Origin: DASTCC01 sp035711465
Lineage (GTDB): Bacteria; Acidobacteriota; Vicinamibacteria; Vicinamibacterales; SCN-69-37
DNA length: 41,229 nt
NCBI GenBank assembly: GCA_035711465.1
Contig: DASTCC010000368.1
Location: 1 to 41,229, forward strand
Direction: 5' to 3'
Shown here: positions 1 through 8,273 of the stretch, piece by piece
Numbering within the stretch: the stretch's first letter is position 1
How the letters are laid out: each line of letters opens with the position of its first letter
The notes under the pieces: generated by a model
What the model was told of the DNA's origin: nothing
What the model saw: only the letters and a program-made list of their open reading frames with translations
The model's database searches: none
Made by a program: the position numbers and the translations under genes

Positions 1-214
1 TGGCGAGCTCGACATCGATGACGGCGCGCTGTACACGGCTCTGCATCGCATGGAGCAGCGCGGCTGGCTGCTGCCGGAATGGCGGGTGTCGCCGAAGGGC
101 CGGCGGGCGAAGTACTACGCGCTCACGGCCGACGGCCGGCGGGCCTTGCGCGCGGGCGAGCGCCGCTGGGTGAAGTTCGCGGGTGCGGTCGGACGCGTGT
201 TCGCGGGGAGGTGA
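1..214 (+). CDS. PadR-family transcriptional regulator (3' part)
   Basis: Only the last 70 codons are in the window (reading frame begins at base 2, stop 212-214). The visible part is the end of a PadR winged helix: ALYTALHRMEQRGWL (recognition helix side), then a basic wing with GRRAKYYALTADGRRAL, the most conserved PadR segment. PadR proteins are small dimeric repressors that bind palindromes near their own promoter. The stop lies only 3 bases before the GTG of the following ADOP permease, so the two form an operon, and the expected role is repression of that transporter. The ligand cannot be read from sequence. The family call is secure from the wing motif; the missing N-terminus hides the DNA-reading helix. 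Confidence 0.85.
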   Translation, partial: GELDIDDGALYTALHRMEQRGWLLPEWRVSPKGRRAKYYALTADGRRALRAGERRWVKFAGAVGRVFAGR

Positions 215-217
215 GCC

Positions 218-2836
218 GTGCGTGGAGACGACGTCGACGCCGAGATCGAGTTTCACCTCGCCGAAGTCGCCGACGGCCTCGTCGCCAGCGGCTGGACGCG
301 CGAAGCGGCGGAGGCCGAAGCGCGGCGACGGTTCGGCGATCGCGTCCGCTACCGTCGCGGCGTCGCCGGCATCGATCGCCGCGGCCGGTGGCGATCGGCG
401 ATGAGAGCGGACGTGCTCGCGTTCGACATCCGCCAGGCGATCCGCAGCCTGCGCGCGGCGCCGGCGTTCACCGCGGCGGCGCTCGGCGTGCTGGTCCTCG
501 GCATCGGCGCGACGACCGCGATCTTCTCGATCGTGGACGCGGTAGTGCTGCGGCCGCTGCCGTTCGTCGAGAGCGAGCGGCTGGTTGCGGTGGGCGAGCG
601 GCGGCCCGGGTCCGGGACGGCCGCCGATCCGCTGGCGATGAGCCGGCTGGCGCCGCAGAACTACGCCGACGTTGCCGCGATGCAGCGCGTGTTCAGCGGA
701 CTTGGCGTCTACGTGGCCGGATCGATCACGCTGCAGCGCCCCGGCGCCGACCCGGAGGACGTCAGCTATCAGCGGGTCACGAGCGGATTGTTCGACGTGT
801 TCGGCGAACGGCCCGTCATCGGCCGCGGCTTCGACGCCGATCACGAGATCGAGGGGCGTCATTTCGTCGCCGTTCTCAGCGACGCGTTGTGGCGGCGTCG
901 CTTCGGCGCCGATCCGGCGATCGTCGGCCGCACGATCATGCTCGATCAGGCGGGCTTCGAGGTCATCGGCGTGATGCCGCACGGCTTCGCGTATCCGGTC
1001 GGTGCGCCGCGGCCGGTCGAGCTCTGGGTCCCGTACTTCGTCCCGGCCAACGAGCGCACGCGGGTGCCGAATCAGTTCTCGCTCTACCTGCAGGTCGTGG
1101 CCCGGCTGCGGCCGGGCGCGGCGATCGCGGACGCGGAGGCCGATATGGCGCGCGTGTCGACGGCGCTCGAGGCAGCTCATCCCGCCTGGAACAAGGATGT
1201 CGACATCGCGGTGCGGCCGCTGCGCGACCATCTCGTGGGCGCGCGCGTCTCGGCGTGGATGCTGATGCTGCTCGGCGCGGTCGCGATCGTCCTGGTCATC
1301 GCCTGCGCCAACGTCGCCAGCCTGTTTCTGACGCGCGCGGCGTCGCGGCGGCGCGAGATCGGCATTCGCGCGGCGCTCGGCGCCGGCCGCTGGCGCATCG
1401 TCCGTCAACTCGTGGTCGAGGGGCTGGTGCTGTCGATCGCCGGCGCGGGCCTGGCGGTGCTCGTTGCGTGGTGGCTGGTCGGCCTGCTCAAACACGCGAT
1501 GCCGGACGGCGTCGCGCGCGTCGCGTCGATCTCGCTCGATGCGCGCGTGCTGGCGGTCTCGGCGCTGATCTCGATCGCGACCGGATTGCTGTTCGCGCTG
1601 GCGCCGGCGCTGCAGCTCTCGCGGCCCGATCTCGGCCGCATCCTGGCCGCGGGACGAGGCAGCACCCCGGCCGGCCGCGACTGGCTGCGCCGGCTGCTCG
1701 TCGTCGCCGAGATCGCGCTCGCCGTGGTGCTGCTCGTCGGCGCGGCGCTGTTCATCGGCAGCTTCAGCGCGCTGATGCGCGTCGACACCGGCCTGACCGC
1801 CGATCGCGTGCTGCTCGTGCAGCTCGCGCCCCGGACCGAGCCCGGGCGGGCGCGGCCGGATCTGCGCGCCGAATACCAGGAAGTCGTCAGCCGGATCGCG
1901 TCGGCGCCCGGCGTGATCCACGCCGGCATGATCCTCGGCGGCACGCCGCTGAGCGGATCGATGAGCACCACCCAGCTCGTCACCCCCGGCGCGGCCGCGG
2001 CGGGCGTTTCGGTCTCGTTCCGTCGGGTCACCCCCGACTACTTCCGCGCGCTCGACATCGCCCTGCGTCGCGGGCGCTGGTTGTCCGAGCAGGATCGCGA
2101 CCGCTTGCCGCGAGCCGCAATCCTCAACGAGTCGGCCGCCAGCGCCTACTTCGGCGGCGTCGATCCCATCGGCGCGTCAATCACCCTCGACGACGATCCC
2201 TACACCGTCGTCGGCGTGGTCGCGGACGTCGTTCAGACCGATCTCGAAACTGCGCCGCGGGCGGAGGCGTTCGTGCCGGTGGCGTACGGCGCGCGCAATC
2301 GCGGCGACCTCGTGATCCGGACGGCAGCCGATCCCTACGACGTGCTCCCGTACGTCCGACAGGCGATGCGTGACGTGCTGCCGGACATGCCGCTGCGCGA
2401 CGTGCGGACGATGGCGGAAGTCGTGTCGAAGGGCGCGGCGCAGCGGCGGCTGAACATGCTGGTGCTGAGCCTCTTCGGTCTCGTCGGCCTCGTGATCGCC
2501 GCGGTCGGCGTCTACGGCGTCATCGCGCAGTTCGTCGCCGATCGCCGCCGCGAAATCGGCCTGCGGATGGCGCTCGGCGCGTCGCGTGCGCTGATCGTGT
2601 TCGCGGTGCTGCGATCGGCGGCAGGTCTGGTGCTCGCCGGCCTGGCGATCGGCGGCACCGTCGCGTGGGTGTTCCGATCGACGATGACGGCATTTCTATT
2701 CAGATTGGAGCCGGGCGATCCGCGCGCCTACCTCGCCGCCGTCGCCTCGCTCGCGCTCGTCGCGATCGTCGCGGCCCTGATCCCGGCCCGACGCGCCGCG
2801 AGCATCGACCCGGCGACGGTGCTTGCTGAGGAGTGA
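218..2836 (+). CDS. ADOP-type MacB/FtsX permease 1
   Basis: 872-residue inner-membrane permease of the acidobacterial duplicated kind. Residues 1-60 are a cytoplasmic charged segment typical of PadR-linked ADOPs (EIEFHLAEVADGLVASG, then EAEARRRFGD). TM1 lies near 84-108, followed by a MacB-type periplasmic core domain, a first FtsX block from about 346 (CANVASLFLTRAASRRREIG, RAALGAGRW), a second periplasmic region, and a second FtsX block from about 743 (DRRREIGLRMALGASR) to the end. No ATPase gene is adjacent, so it must borrow one encoded elsewhere. By family it would move lipids, peptides or drugs from the periplasmic side, or act as a mechanotransmission permease; the substrate is unknown. 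The GTG start is chosen because GGGGAGGTGA at 205-213 is a good ribosome site and the gene follows the PadR stop directly. Confidence 0.9.
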   Translation: MRGDDVDAEIEFHLAEVADGLVASGWTREAAEAEARRRFGDRVRYRRGVAGIDRRGRWRSAMRADVLAFDIRQAIRSLRAAPAFTAAALGVLVLGIGATTAIFSIVDAVVLRPLPFVESERLVAVGERRPGSGTAADPLAMSRLAPQNYADVAAMQRVFSGLGVYVAGSITLQRPGADPEDVSYQRVTSGLFDVFGERPVIGRGFDADHEIEGRHFVAVLSDALWRRRFGADPAIVGRTIMLDQAGFEVIGVMPHGFAYPVGAPRPVELWVPYFVPANERTRVPNQFSLYLQVVARLRPGAAIADAEADMARVSTALEAAHPAWNKDVDIAVRPLRDHLVGARVSAWMLMLLGAVAIVLVIACANVASLFLTRAASRRREIGIRAALGAGRWRIVRQLVVEGLVLSIAGAGLAVLVAWWLVGLLKHAMPDGVARVASISLDARVLAVSALISIATGLLFALAPALQLSRPDLGRILAAGRGSTPAGRDWLRRLLVVAEIALAVVLLVGAALFIGSFSALMRVDTGLTADRVLLVQLAPRTEPGRARPDLRAEYQEVVSRIASAPGVIHAGMILGGTPLSGSMSTTQLVTPGAAAAGVSVSFRRVTPDYFRALDIALRRGRWLSEQDRDRLPRAAILNESAASAYFGGVDPIGASITLDDDPYTVVGVVADVVQTDLETAPRAEAFVPVAYGARNRGDLVIRTAADPYDVLPYVRQAMRDVLPDMPLRDVRTMAEVVSKGAAQRRLNMLVLSLFGLVGLVIAAVGVYGVIAQFVADRRREIGLRMALGASRALIVFAVLRSAAGLVLAGLAIGGTVAWVFRSTMTAFLFRLEPGDPRAYLAAVASLALVAIVAALIPARRAASIDPATVLAEE

Positions 2837-2846
2837 TTCAGCATTC

Positions 2847-2865
2847 AGGCTGCAGCCCGCAGCCT
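2847..2865. terminator. Short perfect hairpin between convergent genes
   Basis: AGGCTGC and GCAGCCT pair perfectly around a 5-base loop, 10 bases after the ADOP stop and 31 bases before the end of the opposing oxidoreductase gene. No T-run follows on either strand, so it is at best a weak or factor-assisted bidirectional terminator. Confidence 0.4.
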
Positions 2866-2896
2866 CAAGCGTATGCTCGCTGCGGCGGGGCGATCG

Positions 2897-4135
2897 CTAC
2901 GAACTCAGGACCATCTGCCGTCGCGATGCCGCGCCGCGATCGAAGCCGAAGAGCTCCGCATCGGGACTCGGCCTGCCGAGAATCGCATCGCGCAACAGCG
3001 TGGCGGCCATCACGCCGAAGGTGATGCCATTGCCGCCGTATCCGAGCGCGAACGACACGTGCGGTTCGTCCGCCCGGGTGCCGATGTAGGGAAGGCCATC
3101 GTTGGTGCTTCCGAATGTGCCCGCCCAGGCATACGCCGGCTCGATGCCGAGCGTCGGGAACAACGCCGTGGCACGTTCGAGCAGCACGCTCGTCTTGGCC
3201 GCGAAGGTGGTGCGGCGCCGATGCCGATAGGGGTGCGGCTCGTCTTCGCCGCCGGCGAGCAGCCGGCCGTCGTCGGTGCTGCGGACGTAGAGATAGGGAC
3301 GAGCGGTTTCCCAGATCAGACAACGTTCCGGCCACTTCTCGAAAATCTCGAGGGGTTCGCTGACGAACGCCCACGTGCTCATGAGCTGCCCGGGCGTGTG
3401 TGCGAGGGTCACGCCGACGTCGTAGCCGGTCGCACAGACGACGTGACCCGCTCGCACGCGACATCCGTTCTCGAGCCGCAGCACGGCGCCGTGGGGTCCA
3501 GTGTCGAGGCCGCCAACGGCGGTGCGATCGTAGATGCGCGCGCCGGCGCGGAGCGCCGCCGCCAGCAGCTCGTGCGTGAAGCAGTAGGGATCGATCTCGC
3601 CGGCGCCGGCGGAGTAGATGGCGCCGTGCGATGGGAAGCCGTAGCGATCCTCGACGTCGTCGGCTGAAAGCAGCTGGACGTCCAATCCGAGGCGTGAGCG
3701 CCGTTCGAATTCGTCGACCAGCCGGCGCCGATGATTGCGGTTGGACGCGAGGTACAGGCACGGCCGCCGGGCGAAGCCGCAGGGGCGGTCGAGAGCGCGA
3801 CAGAGCGCGTCGATCCGGTTGATCGCCTCGAGCCCGCGACCGTAGACGCGCGCCGCGCCGTCTTCGCCGATCGTCTTCGCCAGATCCGCCAGCGAGGCGT
3901 CGGTGTCGTAGAGCAGGAGACCGCTGGACGCGGCGGTGCTGCCCGAGGCGACGTCGGCCCGATCGACGACGATCACGTCGATGCCGGCGCGGCTCAGCTC
4001 GTAGGCGACCAGCGCACCGGTAATGCCGGCGCCGAGGACGGCGACGTCCGCGGCCGCATCCTGGCGCAACGCCGGATAGGTTGCCGGCAGGCCGTCACGC
4101 ACCGGCCAGAATGGCGCGCCGGTGTGGAGATCCAT
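2897..4135 (-). CDS. FAD-dependent oxidoreductase (DAO family)
   Basis: 412-residue cytoplasmic flavoenzyme of the D-amino-acid oxidase/glycine oxidase fold. The FAD-binding Rossmann motif GAGITG is at 35-40, followed by the second dinucleotide strand ending VVDRADVASGSTAASSGLL. A C-terminal FAD-contact segment reads GYGGNGITFGVMAATLL. The family oxidises amines, amino acids or glycerol-phosphate-like substrates; the exact substrate cannot be inferred. ATG 4135 is taken as start because the stop of the upstream Rieske oxidoreductase lies only 5 bases before it, giving a two-gene operon with likely translational coupling. The two proteins align along their FAD domains (compare GNGMTFGTLAAMM in the neighbour), so this looks like an old tandem duplication in which only one copy carries the iron-sulfur domain. 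Confidence 0.85.
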   Translation of the reverse strand: MDLHTGAPFWPVRDGLPATYPALRQDAAADVAVLGAGITGALVAYELSRAGIDVIVVDRADVASGSTAASSGLLLYDTDASLADLAKTIGEDGAARVYGRGLEAINRIDALCRALDRPCGFARRPCLYLASNRNHRRRLVDEFERRSRLGLDVQLLSADDVEDRYGFPSHGAIYSAGAGEIDPYCFTHELLAAALRAGARIYDRTAVGGLDTGPHGAVLRLENGCRVRAGHVVCATGYDVGVTLAHTPGQLMSTWAFVSEPLEIFEKWPERCLIWETARPYLYVRSTDDGRLLAGGEDEPHPYRHRRRTTFAAKTSVLLERATALFPTLGIEPAYAWAGTFGSTNDGLPYIGTRADEPHVSFALGYGGNGITFGVMAATLLRDAILGRPSPDAELFGFDRGAASRRQMVLSS

Positions 4136-4140
4136 GAGGA

Positions 4141-5673
4141 CTACGTCGCCGCGCGATCGATCGGCTCGAGCGGCGACTCCGCGGGTCCCGACAGCACGTC
4201 TCCAGACGCTTGGAATCGAGACCCGTGGCACGGGCAATCCCAGGTGTGCTCGGCGGCGTTCCAGCCGACATGGCAGCCCATGTGCGTGCAGACCGGTGAC
4301 AGCAGCGTCAGAGCGCCCCGATCGTTCCGGTACGCGGCGACGCGCTTGCCATCCACGTCGACGATGCGGCCCTCGCCCGGCCGGACGGCGCGCAGCGACT
4401 TCGTCTCGGCGCCGGCGAACCGATCCCGGACCAGATAGTACGGATAGTCCTTGTTCTCCTTCAGGTAATCCCAGATGCCGGCGCGGATGCGTGTCCGATC
4501 GATGTCGAGCAGGCCGCTCCACGGATTCGTCCGCCCTTCGATCGCGTCGGCCGCCATCATCGCCGCGAGCGTGCCGAACGTCATGCCGTTGCCGGCAAAC
4601 CCCGTCGCCGCGAACTGCCGCGGCGCCATCTCGCCGATGAGCGGCAGGCCGTCGGCCGTTTCGATCACTTGCCCCGACCAGCGGTGCGTAATTTCAATCG
4701 CCGGCAGCCACCTGCGCACGGCCTCTTCGAGGCGGCGGTAGGGCTCGTGCGTATCGGTCTGCTGGCCGGTCTTGTGATCCTCGCCGCCGGCGATCACCAG
4801 ATCGAAATCGCGCTGCGGTTCGATACGCACGTAGCGATACGGGTCGGCCGTGTCCCAGAAGAGCGCGTCCGGGACGGCGCCGCGCGCCACCCGGCCGGCG
4901 ACCACGTAGCTGCTGTAGAGCGAGAGCTTCGTCTGCAGCAGCGTCGCGCCGAGCCAGCCGGCCTTGCCGACGATCGGATTGTGAGTGGCGACGACGACGT
5001 GGCCGCACTGGATCGAGCCCTCGTCCGACTTCACCGTCAGTGGATCGTCGACGACCTCGTCGGCCGGGCTCTCTTCGAAGATGTGGCTGCCGTCGCCGTC
5101 GATCGCGCGCGCCAGCGCGGCCAGATACTTCCGCGGATGGAAACGGGCCTGGTGCTCGAAGCGCACCCCCGGCGTGTCGAAGAACGGCACGCGCTCGACG
5201 AACTCGGCGTCGAAGCCGAGCTCGCTGGCGAGCGCCGCCTCACGAGCCAGATCCGCCGCCGCGTCCTCCGATGTTCGACCGTCATCGCGCCTGGCGTGGA
5301 GGTATCCGGGCACGTACTCGAAGTCGCACGAGATGGACTCGTCGCGGATGCACCGTTCGATGCGATCGATCGCGGCGAACCCCGCGTCCCAGACGGCGCG
5401 CGCATGATCGCGCCCGAACGACTTCTCGAGGTCCGTAAGACGCAGGTCCGTGACGCAGGTGAGATGCGCGGTGGTGCAGCCCGTGTCCACGCCAGCCAGC
5501 CGATCGCGCTCGAGCAGCACGACCGTCCGTCCCAGCCGCTTCAGCAGGTACGCCGTCGTCAGCCCGGTGATGCCGCCGCCGATGACGACGACGTCGGCAG
5601 ACAACGGCCGGGACAGCCGGGGAAAACGCGGCAGCTGAGCCGAGTCGATCCAGAACGAGGGCGTCGCGGTCAC
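4141..5673 (-). CDS. FAD oxidoreductase fused to C-terminal Rieske 2Fe-2S domain
   Basis: 510-residue two-domain redox protein. Residues about 25-390 are a DAO-type flavoenzyme with IGGGITG at 31-37 and an ERDRLAGVDTGCTTAHL segment next to the flavin. Residues about 420-510 are a Rieske domain with both ligand boxes intact: CTHMGC at 462-467 and CPCHGS at 480-485 (expected ligands C462, H464, C480, H483; C467 and C482 are placed to form the usual disulfide). This architecture is known from Bacillus YhfW-type proteins, where the Rieske centre is thought to pass electrons to or from the flavin. No signal peptide or Tat motif is seen, so a cytoplasmic location is likely. The start is GTG at 5671-5673. 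It is first in the operon with the 412-residue paralogue. Confidence 0.9.
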   Translation of the reverse strand: MTATPSFWIDSAQLPRFPRLSRPLSADVVVIGGGITGLTTAYLLKRLGRTVVLLERDRLAGVDTGCTTAHLTCVTDLRLTDLEKSFGRDHARAVWDAGFAAIDRIERCIRDESISCDFEYVPGYLHARRDDGRTSEDAAADLAREAALASELGFDAEFVERVPFFDTPGVRFEHQARFHPRKYLAALARAIDGDGSHIFEESPADEVVDDPLTVKSDEGSIQCGHVVVATHNPIVGKAGWLGATLLQTKLSLYSSYVVAGRVARGAVPDALFWDTADPYRYVRIEPQRDFDLVIAGGEDHKTGQQTDTHEPYRRLEEAVRRWLPAIEITHRWSGQVIETADGLPLIGEMAPRQFAATGFAGNGMTFGTLAAMMAADAIEGRTNPWSGLLDIDRTRIRAGIWDYLKENKDYPYYLVRDRFAGAETKSLRAVRPGEGRIVDVDGKRVAAYRNDRGALTLLSPVCTHMGCHVGWNAAEHTWDCPCHGSRFQASGDVLSGPAESPLEPIDRAAT

Positions 5674-5812
5674 GGCTGGTTATGAGTGCAGCAAGATGCA
5701 TTCCGGTCAATCCCGTGCGTCCGGCGGCAGACCGGCGGTGTGTTCGGTCACCGCACTGCCGGGATTCACCCTGCAGATTGCCCAGGGTGGATGGACTTGG
5801 CCGACGATCAGA

Positions 5813-5873
5813 CCTGAAAACAAGGAGCTCCTTTGGGGATCCAAGGATCCCAAAGGAGCCCCAGGTTTTCAGG
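5813..5873. repeat. 61-base near-perfect inverted repeat
   Basis: The outer arms CCTGAAAAC and GTTTTCAGG are perfect, as are the inner GCTCCTTTGGG / CCCAAAGGAGC and GGATCC repeats; a 5-base stretch of the left arm is mismatched. It lies 26 bases beyond the lipoprotein stop and 139 bases before the start of the Rieske gene. It could end transcription of the lipoprotein mRNA, but no T-run follows in that direction. A lower copy of the lineage's hairpin repeats is the alternative. Confidence 0.6.
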
Positions 5874-5898
5874 TTTCGACAGTTGCTCGTCCGTCCTG

Positions 5899-6309
5899 CT
5901 ATGGATGGACGAGCGTCATCGAGTAGGTCACCGTCTGCGTCAGTTGGCCGATGTCGTAGATCGCGACGCAGTAGGTGCCGGCACCGGTGATCGTGTTGCT
6001 CCAGACTGCACCGACGATGAAGCCTTCGTTGACGAACTGCAGCGTGCACGCGCCGTTCGAGACGGTGCCGAGGCCGACGCCGACCGTCACCGATGCCGTC
6101 GGGTCGATGCTGTTGAGCGTCAGCGAGAGATCGCCGGAGCCTTTAGTGGTGAACGTGTGGTAGTTCGCGTTGCCGGTCGCGAGCGAGCCGCCGAGGCTTT
6201 CGGTGACCGGCTGGCTGGGCGCGGTGGGGTTGCTGCCGCACGCGGCGGTCACAATGGCGAGAGCCAGCGCGACCGCGCCGGCCCGGGGGCGTCCATGAAC
6301 GAATGCCAT
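5899..6309 (-). CDS. Small exported lipoprotein, unknown function
   Basis: 136 residues from ATG 6309 (an overlapping GTG at 6312 is possible; GAAGGGA lies upstream). The N-terminus is a lipoprotein signal: basic HGRPRAG, hydrophobic AVALALAIVTA, then lipobox TAAC with the acylated cysteine at 24, followed by GSNPTAPSQP. The remaining ~100 residues are Ser/Thr/Gly-rich and strand-forming, with two cysteines (GACTLQF and AGTYCVAIYD) that could form a disulfide. The profile of alternating strands ending in YSMTLVHP resembles the small beta-sandwich domains appended to acidobacterial secreted proteins (pre-peptidase-like). No enzymatic motif is present. It is expected at the periplasmic face of the inner membrane or on the outer membrane. 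Confidence 0.75.
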   Translation of the reverse strand: MAFVHGRPRAGAVALALAIVTAACGSNPTAPSQPVTESLGGSLATGNANYHTFTTKGSGDLSLTLNSIDPTASVTVGVGLGTVSNGACTLQFVNEGFIVGAVWSNTITGAGTYCVAIYDIGQLTQTVTYSMTLVHP

Positions 6310-6427
6310 CACTGCGTCGTCCCTTCAGAAGCGCTGGCATCGCTCTGGCGCGCTGGTCGACCGCGCCGCCAAGAGTGACGCATCGGCAGTGGTTTGCGCA
6401 AGACGGCGCGTCGCAGTGACGGCCGCG

Positions 6428-7018
6428 TCAGCGATCGTCCGCGCGCGGACGGCGGCGCGGTCGAGCGGCGTCGCCGTGCCGCTTCGCGGCGCGGCGCTCG
6501 CGCGCCAGCTCCAGCGCCAGCTCGTAGATCTCGGTCTTCGTCGCCAGGTCGTCGATCTCTTTCTGCGACACGCGGGTCTTCGCGCCCAGATGCGTGCTGA
6601 TGTCGCGCAGCATCCGCAGCACCGCCGTCATCTCGCGCTCGGCCATGAGATCGATCTGCAGGTCGAGCCGGGCGCGGTCGTTCGCTTCTTCGGTGAGCTG
6701 GTTCTGACTGGCGAGCACGAAGAGCGTCAGGAAGATCGCCTCGAGCGACACGACCATCGTCAGCAGCTCGAAGGGGAATGGATCGAACGGATCGATTCCC
6801 GGCACCAATCCGGTGTTGACGGCCATCCACGCGGGGAACCAGATGGCGTGGAACACGAGGAACGGGCCGCTCGAGGCGACGTCCGTGATCCACTCGCTGA
6901 TTCGCTGCAACGGCGTGCGCCGACGGCGCTCGTTGCGCTCGAGCCGCTCGATGGTCGCGAGATCCTCGGAAAGCGCGCGCGAGCGCAGCGGTTGATGCCG
7001 CGTGGTCACGAGATCCAT
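6428..7018 (-). CDS. DUF1003 family membrane protein
   Basis: 196 residues. The DUF1003 core is clear: FHAIWFPAWMAVN forms the first membrane helix, FDPFPFELLTMVVSLEAIFL the loop and second helix, then LASQNQ and a charged helix LDLQIDLMAEREMTAVLRML. The last 60 residues are a predicted coiled coil plus a very basic tail (RRAAKRHGDAARPRRRPRADDR). Proteins of this family are two-helix membrane proteins of unknown function, often with CBS or CorA-like neighbours; no such neighbour is present here. There is no convincing ribosome site before ATG 7018, and the next gene is divergent. Confidence 0.85.
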   Translation of the reverse strand: MDLVTTRHQPLRSRALSEDLATIERLERNERRRRTPLQRISEWITDVASSGPFLVFHAIWFPAWMAVNTGLVPGIDPFDPFPFELLTMVVSLEAIFLTLFVLASQNQLTEEANDRARLDLQIDLMAEREMTAVLRMLRDISTHLGAKTRVSQKEIDDLATKTEIYELALELARERRAAKRHGDAARPRRRPRADDR

Positions 7019-7121
7019 TTATTGCAACGCGCATGCCGTGGCGCCCGTACGGCGGGCGCGGTGGGTGCGACAGGTGCCCGCAGGACCGGGTGTTTCCGGG
7101 GGAACCAGTCCTACCCGAAGC

Positions 7122-7152
7122 ACCCGTCGTACCCGAGAACACCCGTCGTACC
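7122..7152. repeat. 19-base tandem mini-repeat
   Basis: ACCCGTCGTACCCGAGAAC at 7122-7140 is followed at once by a second, partial copy (ACCCGTCGTACC, 7141-7152), and the preceding bases (CCTACCCGAAGC) look like a decayed third unit. It lies in the divergent gap between the DUF1003 and PHP genes, just before the latter's start. Iterated operator or slippage product are both possible. Confidence 0.55.
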
Positions 7153-7169
7153 GACTACGCTGTTAGGAG

Positions 7170-8273
7170 ATGCAAGGCTCTCGCGTCGACGTCAACGCTC
7201 TGGTCGCGGGCTGGCTGCGCGATCTCGCGTTCGTGCAGACGGCGCGCGAGAAGCGCCTCGCCTTCAAGCGGGCCGCCGACAGCGTGTGGCAGCTCGACCG
7301 GCCGCTGACCGATCTCGTCGACGGCGGTGCGCTGACGGCCAGGATTCCTGGCGTCGGTCCGTCCTCGACGCGGGTCATTCTCGAAGTATTGGAGGCTGGC
7401 GATTCCGCGACCGTCGACCGGGTCATCGCCGCGAGCGGACGCGGCGCCGAAGTGGTCCGACGGCGGCAGCTGCGGCGCAACTTCCTCAGCCGGGCGGAGG
7501 TCTTGCGCGTGCTCGCGGATCGGCGGCTCGACGGACCGACGGCGGCCGACTACCGCGGCGACTTCCAGATGCACTCGGCGTGGAGCGACGGACGGACCTC
7601 GATCGCCGCGATGGCGACCGCCTGCCGCGAGCGAGGCTACGACCGCTGCGCGATCACCGATCACTCGCATGGACTGCGCATCGCCGGCGGCATCTCGATG
7701 GACGACGCGGCGCGGCAACATCGTGAGATCGACGCGCTCAACGTCCAGCTCGCGCCGGCATTCCGCATACTGAAGGGCATCGAGGCCAACATCGATGCGG
7801 ATGGCGCGCTCGACATTCCACTCGACGGCGCGCCGGCGTTCGAGCTCGTGCTCGCCGCCCCGCACGCCGGGCTGCGCCTCGCCCAGCCGCAGACGGCCCG
7901 CTTACTGACGGCGCTGTCGCATCCGGCCGTGCGCATCCTCGCGCACCCGTCCGGACGGAAGATCGACGCCCGCGCTGGCATTGCCGCCGACTGGGCCGTG
8001 GTGTTCGCGCGCGCCGCGGAGCTCGGCGTCGCGGTCGAGATCGACGGCGATCCGTCGCGTCAGGATGTGGACTTCGAACGCGCGGCGATGGCGCTCGAAG
8101 CGGGATGTCTCTTCGCGCTCGACAGCGACGCGCATGCGCCGGGCCAGCTGCACTACGCAGACACGGCTCTCGCGCACGCGCGTCTCGCCGGCATTCCGCC
8201 GGCGCGCATCGTCAACTGTTGGCCGGACGCGCGGTTCGATCGCTGGCTCGACCAGCGATCGAGCGGACGCTAG
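7170..8273 (+). CDS. PolX-like HhH/PHP protein lacking the polymerase domain
   Basis: 367 residues. Residues about 7-110 look like the N-terminal helical/HhH part of family-X polymerases (VAGWLRDLAFVQTAREKRLA, then helix-hairpin-helix ARIPGVGPSSTRVILE at 57-72). Residues 128-360 are a PHP metal-dependent phosphoesterase: DFQMHSAWSDG, ITDHSHGL, LKGIEANI, APHAGL, ILAHPSGR, DSDAHAP. The palm/fingers region that lies between these parts in bacterial PolX (~570 residues) is absent, so this cannot polymerise. It could still be a nuclease or phosphoesterase. The first PHP motif reads D131-F-Q133-M-H135, with Gln where the first metal-binding His usually stands; all later motifs are intact. AGGAG touches the ATG with no spacer, and TACGCT lies 8 bases upstream, so a leaderless mRNA is possible. 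The stop overlaps the stop of the opposing gene in one CTAG. Confidence 0.8.
   Translation: MQGSRVDVNALVAGWLRDLAFVQTAREKRLAFKRAADSVWQLDRPLTDLVDGGALTARIPGVGPSSTRVILEVLEAGDSATVDRVIAASGRGAEVVRRRQLRRNFLSRAEVLRVLADRRLDGPTAADYRGDFQMHSAWSDGRTSIAAMATACRERGYDRCAITDHSHGLRIAGGISMDDAARQHREIDALNVQLAPAFRILKGIEANIDADGALDIPLDGAPAFELVLAAPHAGLRLAQPQTARLLTALSHPAVRILAHPSGRKIDARAGIAADWAVVFARAAELGVAVEIDGDPSRQDVDFERAAMALEAGCLFALDSDAHAPGQLHYADTALAHARLAGIPPARIVNCWPDARFDRWLDQRSSGR

Noticed and set aside
79..2373. 764-codon open frame over PadR/ADOP1
   Set aside because: It overlaps ADOP1 in another phase, is Arg-rich without any domain, and exists only because high GC makes stops rare.
7122..7152. Tandem repeat as a CRISPR remnant
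   Set aside because: Units are directly adjacent with no spacers and no cas gene is present.
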